This document shows positions 57,457 through 64,000 of a stretch of DNA of 64,000 bases, in pieces. Numbering within the stretch: position 1 is the stretch's first letter; each line of letters starts with the position of its first letter. The stretch lies in assembly GCA_035772785.1 (NCBI GenBank), contig JAOCPU010000009.1, positions 62,001-126,000 on the forward strand, in the 5' to 3' direction. The notes beneath the pieces were generated by a model that saw only the letters and a list, made by a program, of their open reading frames with translations, made no database searches and was not told the origin of the DNA. A program made the translations under genes and the position numbers. Source of the DNA: Phlebiopsis flavidoalba (lineage: Eukaryota; Basidiomycota; Agaricomycetes; Polyporales; Phanerochaetaceae).

Positions 57457-57691
57457 GCGGCGCAAAACGGGAAAACCCACCATCTTGGCCCCGCCACCGG
57501 TCGCCTCCGGGTCCTGGCGCGCCTCGCGTGGCCTCGCCAACCACACCCCGGGAATTGTCGCTTCCCGCGCAACGACGCGCTCCGCACCAACACATATATG
57601 CATTGCTACATGCGCTAGGAATGTTACATGTCCTCTCTTACATTACGACGGTGTTGTCAATACATTCCTACTAGTCTACCGTGTGTGCGCC

Positions 57692-59264
57692 CTATCTCGC
57701 TTTGGAAAAAAACATCCATCCAATCAATGCCGGAACGAAGAAGCAGAAAGCGTCCAGCACGTCCCGCTTGCGCTTAATCTCGATGGGTAATCTCGATGCG
57801 CGAAGAGCTTGGGTCCGCTACGAACGAGCCGGTCTCCAACACCCTGTCCATGTCGCTGTCCTTTGCCGTCCACAGGTTCCGCAGCCATTCGTCAAACGCG
57901 TCTTTCTCTGCCTCCGGAAATGTCAGTCTCGACCGGCTCCTTCGGCGATCGCTTCCCCTCGCCGCTGGGTATCTCGCTCGGCTTGCTGCTCGAGAGGTCC
58001 CCTATTGGAACCTCGCGCGACACGTCAAACTTCCGGATGTGCATGTGTATCTGCGCGGGGGCGGCACCCGGTCCATGAATATCGATCTCAGGGGTGTAGT
58101 AGGATTGCCCATAGCCAAACGGAGGTATGCCTTTGTTCCCGCAGATCTCGAGGTCAGCTATGATCGAGATTAACTCGTCCGCTACTCACCGGGATACGAC
58201 ATGGTGATGTCGACGAGTTGCAGGCTCGGTATACGGGGCGCCAAAGACCGCAGGGAATGGTGCAAGCCGGTCGAACGTGGCAGCAGCATGTGCCGATTAT
58301 CAGTCTGTACGGAGATGAAGCCATGAGTCGGCGCACAAGGCCAAGAAGAACACGAGAAACGCACTATGCCCATCTTGTCTGCGTACTTCTTACTCAACGG
58401 CCTCGTATCTTTACTCACCAACGTTCCCTCGGGATACAAAATGAACGTGAGCGGCGTATCCTGCTTTTTTCCGCCCGCTGGCCTAGCCATGAGAGCGACT
58501 TGGCGAGATGAATGCGGTCGGCTGCCCACGAACGGCTGAGGAATATGAACTTGTAGAATTGCATTCCCTAGAGAGTCTTCATTAGCGCATGCATGGTAGC
58601 AGAAGAACGCACGAGGCTCACCCAGCCGACAACGGGTAGCCACTTGAGGCTCTTCTTCAGTACAATGTACACGTCCTTGTGTGTGCCCCAGAGAAATAAG
58701 TCAAGCACCACGCATACCACCAGTCGGCGTAGATCTGTGGGAACGAGATCTCGTCATTGACCTTGTCCGGAACGAGCTATGACGAGAAGGCCTCCCCACC
58801 TGGTGGTTCGCAATTAACACCGCCTTCTGGGGGAGGTCCACCTGCACAATCCGCCCCGCGTCGTCTCGGACGGCGATGTGCTCGAGCTCCTCGGGTGTGA
58901 AGCTGCCGGGGCCCTCGCTCTGAAAGGATATGACCATCTTCGTGGGCCCAAACAGCTGCGTGACGAGCACTGTGTGGCGGCACGTTCAGCCGCTTGCCCA
59001 GACTCGGAGCGTGTGGCACCCACCCAACAACGTCCCGAACGCGCCCTTGCTGTATCGTATGCCCTCGTCATACAGCCGTTGCGCTTGGGGAAACGGCAGA
59101 AGCCTCAGGGGCAGCAGGACGGTCATTTGGAAGCCATTGACCATGAGACACCCGAGGTCGAAGAGCACAATGAACAGGACGGCATGGAGCGTCTGCGCCC
59201 AGGTCTTACGCGGCCGTCGGGATATTTCGAGTTCGTGGAGATTATTCGTGCTGTCGGTGGCCAT
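57692..59264 (-). CDS. 1-acyl-sn-glycerol-3-phosphate/lysophospholipid acyltransferase (PlsC family)
   Basis: Membrane acyltransferase that adds a fatty acid to lysophosphatidate or lysophosphatidylinositol in the ER; of fungal genes it is closest to the CST26/AGPAT type. The ATG at 59262-59264 gives MATDSTNNLHELEISRRPRK, then a membrane segment LHAVLFIVLFDLGCLMVNGF and QMTVLLPLRLLPFPQAQRLY, then LVTQLFGPTKMVISFQSEGP. Motif I reads ANHQ, an intron (about 58716-58800), IYADWWYAW, so NHX4D is intact. Then DVYIVLKKSLKWLPVVGWGM, FYKFIFLSRSW, motif III FILYPEGTLVSKDTRPLSKK, a P-rich HHSLRSLAPRIPSLQLVDIT, then HMHIRKFDVSREVPIGDLSS and the end AFCFFVPALIGWMFF. The stop is at 57692-57694. Some frame breaks near 58320 and 57800. 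Confidence 0.9.
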
Positions 59265-59644
59265 TCTCGCCACGGAATGTCACTACTGGAAAGGAGTCAA
59301 GGACGCAGGGGGGCACTGCCCCGGCCTCGCCGTCAGCGGGCGACGATGACGGCACCGCACACGAGCCGGTAGCGCTGCTGGCGCCCGCTATTCCCTCCGA
59401 CCAATAGACGGGCCCGCGTGCCTCTGACGCTTCCGATAGCTGGAAAAAACACATGATAAAACGATTGAGGCCATCTCGCGGCGCAAACTGCCTCGTATCT
59501 GCGGTAGGGTTCCATTGCAGACATTTGCAGGACGTCATTTCCGTAGAGACAATTTTCCAAAGATGTAGAGCTGAGAGTTAGAATTACAATTCCGCGGGCA
59601 GGGTAGCAGCTTCCTGAGACGAATACCACAGAAAGGGGACAGCT

Positions 59645-61597
59645 CTAGCAGGTAAACGGTTTACCGACAACATGTGCCTTGTAGGCATCTGTAATGAGCT
59701 GCGCAGCTCTCCGTCAATCGAATGTAGGTTGCACCGCGCAAGTTCTTGGCTCACCCGAACTGAGACGTACGTTCCGGCGGCACAAATGAATGCCCCGGCC
59801 AATATCGTGAGCGTCGCGACGAGCGTGCCAGCCCATCTCCGTTTCAACGCCCGGGTGCCGCCCTCGAGGTGATAGACATCATGCAGCCAGAAGAAACCCG
59901 CGAGGCCGTACGTGTACCAGGCGGCAAAGAGCGCGGCAGTGATTCCGATGAGGTCGCTGAATATCGGCACGGCGATGGCAAGCACACACGCGACGGCGGC
60001 CCCCGCTAAGCACAGCGCGATCCAGACGGCCCACCCGAGGAGCGTGTGGGAGTACACATGCCGGCTGTGGCGGAAGAAGCGGATGAAGACGAGCTTAGCT
60101 GCGGTGTGCGTGTAGAGGGCCCCTGATCTAGAAGCGAAGTTCTGCGTTCGACAAGTTGGGCTAGAAGGCCGACTGGCTACTTACACTAGGAAGTTGCCCA
60201 GCCCGACGGCGAAGGCCGCCTTCGCCCAGATCGGCGCAGCGAAAGCAGGGCGGGCGACGCCACGGTGCTGCCCAGGTATACGTTAACGACGACACTGAAC
60301 GCCACATAGTATAATGTGGCAAAGCCTTGGAGGCACCAGGCAGCCTGTGCATTCACTCGGGATGAGACATTAACAGGAGCGAGAGCGTTCTCGGTCCTTA
60401 CCTTCATTGCATCTTCCGGTTTACGCATTTCCGATATGAGAATAAAAAACCTGTATTAGGGAGTCAGGGCGCCGTGGCAACACAACGTGGCGGGAGACGC
60501 ATACATGAAATGACCTGACCATTTGCTATCAGCAATCGTATTCGACTGATCATCGACCACAGTAGCTCACCGGCATACGCAAACACCTAAAGCCGCCTTA
60601 GCGCACCCTTCTTTCTGGTGATGGAATAGAGCTCACCGGACCCGTGATGGCGAGGAAGGCTTGTAGAAGTTGGTGCTTATGGTGGCCTGGATCACGCGGC
60701 CTGGTATGGGATTCCGCCCAGCACCGATCATCGCTAAGAGGCCGCATAGGAAGATGAGCAGCACGCTAACCAGTCCGAGCCAGCTAAGCTGGCCCAAAGT
60801 CCGCGGAAGAGAGAGCGCGAAGGTCGCACCGGCGAAGATGATGACGAAGTAAACGGCGCAGAGACCATTATCGGACAATGAGGAGAGAGCTTGCTGCCCG
60901 GAGAGGAGCTCGGAGCCCTGATGGAAACAGTTGAATTGCCAAGAAATATGTTTCGAAAGAACATCGGAAGAAACTCACTGCGGCAAATATGGCGAAAACA
61001 ATCGTGCCAGTAGACAGTATTTCCCGACCGATCGGGCCAAATATAATGTAACCGCGTCACCTATAAAAAAAGAGTGTCATGTCTTGAGAGTCAAAAATAT
61101 CCGCGTGTCGATGCCGTTTACCCATGTTGGGCGGGTGCACACCTCGGGATGATTCAGCTTAAAGTCAATGAGCAAATTGGCTGTGAAAAAGGCCGAAGAT
61201 TCCTAGAAAAATGGTGAGAATCACGGCTGGTACAATTCCTGGTGTAGCACATGAGCATGTGTGGATCAACCGCCCGCATGAGACTGGATGACGAACCCAC
61301 TGCGGCCATTGCGTTAGGCAGGGAGAGCATGCCATTACTAACAATCTCCGCAATCATAAGCAGGCTCACAAACTGAAGAGAGAAAGGCCGTTGAGTGTGT
61401 TGCTTCATTCAACAGAAAGTCATACAAATCATCACCTGCCAGCTCAAGGTCTTGTATCGGATATCATAGGCCATTCTCGTCGCTGAATTACGTCCTCGGC
61501 CGCATCGTGCTCGCTAGATCGACCGTAAGACCGGACCTCTTGAACATCGTCACGAGCTTCTTTTTGACAGCTTGGTGTCGTTAATAACCGAAGACAT
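59645..61597 (-). CDS. Amino-acid transporter of the AAAP/AVT (Mtr-like) family
   Basis: Multi-pass membrane transporter for neutral or aromatic amino acids. The probable start ATG at 61595-61597 reads MSSVINDTKLSKRSS, then in other frames EVRSYGRSSEHDAAED, RYKTLSWQ, an intron, FVSLLMIAEIVSNGMLSLPN and AMAAVG, ILTIFLGIFGLF, IGREILSTGTIVFAIFAA-type sequence, LCAVYFVIIFAGATFALSLP, WLGLVSVLLIFLCGLLAMIG, AAWCLQGFATLYYVAFSVVV, AAFAVGLGNFLVAGALYT-like, VWIALCLAGAAVACVLAIAV, IFSDLIGITAALFAAWYTYG and TLVATLTILAGAFICAAGTY, then VVGKPFTC, stop 59645-59647. About ten to eleven membrane helices can be counted. Seven or more short introns. Substrate cannot be set from sequence alone. Confidence 0.88.
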
Positions 61598-62349
61598 GTC
61601 GGGACTTTCCAGGGTGTTGCGGCGGGGAGTCGCGAGCCTGAGACAGAGGTGATAGAGGCTCCGAGGGGGGACAGCGGCGTGGAGCGACGCCCACTAGGGC
61701 AACACTTTGGTGCCCGGTTTATGTCTCATCATCATCAAAGGTGGCCTGGCTAGACTGCACGGGGAATTGGACGATAAAGACTCCCAGCCGGATGCAATGC
61801 TTGGGACTGTGATAACGCATATGGACGTGAGCCACAAGCCAGTCGTGATGGTGTGAATCAGTGTGTGACAATTACGAACCTGTTGCGGCCGCATTAAGTC
61901 TCCCGACGCTTAATGGGGATTAATTCTTGACAGGTGTAAGGGACATCGAGACTATGGGTTCGAGGGAACGAACTAGTAAAAAGTGGCGTTGGTACCTGAG
62001 GATGCTCAGGCTATACCAAACCGCATAACTTTGCGGTTTGAAAAAATTTCCGAATCGTGCTGCGTGAACGAAGCTATGTGTGTAGCGTTGCAAGCGCGAT
62101 AATCTGGGCTTAATACGAGACAATAAATCAAGAGCCGGACCGCGTTCGCATGCACTTGCCTGCGTAGTTCACGAACGAACTTTATTTGGTCGCGCTCAGG
62201 GTTGCCATAATTGGTGAGCGGCGCGGAATAGCAACTCTGACATCGGGCGCTTAAGCCATTACGAGTTAGCGCCACCGACACGGCGTGATCTAATTCGCCT
62301 AGCGCCGGAGGGGGAGACTAACCCCGGCATCGTGACTTCGGTGGGGAGG
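61598..62349. other. Intergenic region
   Basis: About 750 nt upstream of the transporter. Only domain-free open frames. No terminal repeats or RNA gene recognised. Confidence 0.45.
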
Positions 62350-63748
62350 TTGTGTGCCGCCAGCGTGTCTATACACGCACTGTGTAGCTCAAGTCGTGGT
62401 AGATGCCTTCAACCACGACCACTACCCCCGTTGTACTTGCCTGATCCCCATGTTTTGTCCCACACAGGCTTCAGTTAACATTCGCGCTGGCCGCGGATTG
62501 GTCTGCGTCGACTCTCAGCGTGCTGGTAGCTTGTCGAAGTCCTTCACCTGTGAAATCTCCAGTGAAGATTAGCCCCGAATTGTCAACGATCTCATCCCCA
62601 TAATCTCGAGAGCAATAACCCACTGGTGGCCCAAGGATCTCCAGCGTAGCCTCGCCCTCGTCTCTCCCAGCGTGGGTGGGATCCCATCGAGACGACGGCT
62701 GTACGCATGCCGAAAAGCTGCAGACGTTCACGGCGTGCACGCTGTTCTCCAAAGCAGTAGCCGCGAACGCACCCACGCAACCTCCTCCCTCTCATTGAAG
62801 GGGTTGGAACTCCGCCCAACCAGGACCTGGCGGACGGATTCGCGATCAGCGACCAGGACATGGCAAGCCTCGGGTTCGTGTTGAACTTGAGGGGCCATGC
62901 GCACCGTTACCGCTGGGCGGGGAATACTCGCGGTCCACGCGGAGAGATTCATACACATGATGTCGAATACCCCACACCACATCTCATCCCTCCACATTGA
63001 TGGCAGTGACATCCTCCGGCGCTGTGAAAGCTCGACTACTCCATACATGCCCTCCTTGTCCCTGGGACAACTCCATCGCCTTCCCGCTTTGCGAGGTCAC
63101 TCCGCTCCCTGAGAATCACCAATCCTTCATCTCTCTTCCCCCGTCACTGAGTCCGATATACCCTACGGGATCGCGCGTACGAGATTCTCACACTAGAAGA
63201 CGTCTCTGTCGACTCTGGATTTATTCAGGACTTGCTGCACGAGTCCTGGGGGAACCTACAGCATCCTCAATATCTCAATCCCACCACACCTCTTTCATCG
63301 GATGAGACTGGTCGCATCATTACTCGAGTGTTGTGAGAACCTCGAGTCCCTATCGTATGAAGGCTTCGCGTGGCGTCGCCCACGGAGAGCTCTTTCTTTG
63401 AAAGAAGATCTACCCGCAGGTCACCTGACAACGCTGAAGCGACTGCACCTCTTCGACATTAATTCCTTTTCTATCAACGAGCTTAGTCTTTTTCGCTACT
63501 TGCGCAAGCATGTCGCAGCCTCAACGAGCTCTCTGTGCTATGGGCCGCTAGCTCCGCTTGCCTGGCGAAAGAATGGGTTCAGCTCCTGCAGTCAGGAGCT
63601 TTGCACAGCATTGCGCACACTGCAGACGCCAACAGGAAAAAAACCAGCCACCCATCCGGCTTCTTGCACTGGCCTAAGCAAAACGTGCAGCGAACTGCGC
63701 TCTGCTGAGTGTGATGCTACGAGGGGTCCACCTTTTTGCTTGCTTTAA
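62350..63748 (+). CDS. Probable F-box/LRR-type protein, frame-broken
   Basis: The start resembles basidiomycete F-box proteins: a LPP-like opening, then VVVDAFNHDH (about 62396-62425) in the position of the usual EIVDxFxxDHD segment, then a CSLVC-like stretch CLIPMFCP. Downstream are leucine-rich segments LRSLRITNPSSL, LLECCENLESLSYEGF and TLKRLHLFDINSFSINELSL, which look like irregular leucine-rich repeats near the C-terminus. The frame changes repeatedly between 62420 and 63300, so no single translation holds; the last frame ends at 63748. F-box proteins of this kind form large lineage-specific families and act as substrate receptors of SCF ubiquitin ligases. The identification is tentative. 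Confidence 0.42.
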
Positions 63749-64000
63749 CATCATTTGGTAGAGATGTTGGTCGCATATTCTAGATTGATGAATCACTGAC
63801 ATTGGACGTTGGCAGCTGCTGACATTTCAATCATGGATAATTGACCCCCACATCCCCAACATCATCATCTATAAGACTATCACCCTTCATTCAGTGTACG
63901 ATATAATCGTAGGATTCGAGGCATGATTTCCGACGTTTGATGATACCTTCAAGATTCAAAGCTGTTTTTTCCGAGTTTCCTTCTCGTAATGCTGTTACCC
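63749..64000. other. Window end, no gene seen
   Basis: 252 nt, AT-richer than the preceding gene. No recognisable feature. Confidence 0.5.

Overview
The window looks like nuclear DNA of a filamentous basidiomycete, probably an Agaricomycete. The evidence is densely packed genes on both strands, GT-AG introns mostly about 50-60 nt long, short intergenic spaces, and proteins of fungal type (Rap1 with BRCT and Myb domains, the INO80 subunit Ies1, flavocytochrome b2, the fungal DHX29-like helicase, Lys1, a cupredoxin surface protein). About two thirds of the sequence can be assigned to genes of recognisable family. No tRNA, rRNA, CRISPR array or intact transposon was recognised by eye.

Layout: 0-7.2 kb holds the 3' part of D-2-hydroxyglutarate dehydrogenase, a RAP1-like telomere protein, a CDK11-like kinase and a coiled-coil orphan. 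7.2-20.6 kb is gene-poor apart from flavocytochrome b2 and a SAP-like orphan. 20.7-25.5 kb holds a double cupredoxin GPI-type protein, then CBF5 (dyskerin) and ribosomal protein eL22, which share a 294-nt divergent promoter. 25.7-38 kb is two long minus-strand genes, a DHX29-like RNA helicase and the INO80 chromatin-remodelling ATPase. 38.7-50.2 kb is a compact housekeeping block: fumarase, PEX11, CMC1, lipoyl synthase, eS28, a glycogenin-like glycosyltransferase, KAE1 and saccharopine dehydrogenase LYS1. 51-55 kb holds a proline-rich orphan and IES1. 57-64 kb holds TIM8, a lysophospholipid acyltransferase, an amino-acid transporter and a probable F-box/LRR protein.

Themes: many products are mitochondrial (D2HGDH, fumarase, lipoyl synthase, CMC1, TIM8). 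Two genes of the same remodelling complex (INO80 and IES1) lie about 15 kb apart. Ribosome-biogenesis genes CBF5 and RPL22 are paired head to head. Most longer genes, including essential ones such as eL22, eS28, CBF5 and INO80, carry single-base frame breaks, often at short homopolymers. The simplest explanation is uncorrected sequencing or assembly error rather than mass pseudogenisation. CMC1 and TIM8 read through perfectly once introns are removed. Because of the breaks, gene ends are anchored on recognisable termini, and internal exon structures are approximate unless given. No convincing new multi-gene system was found; the best leads are unusual promoters, an odd intron in fumarase, and several orphan proteins.
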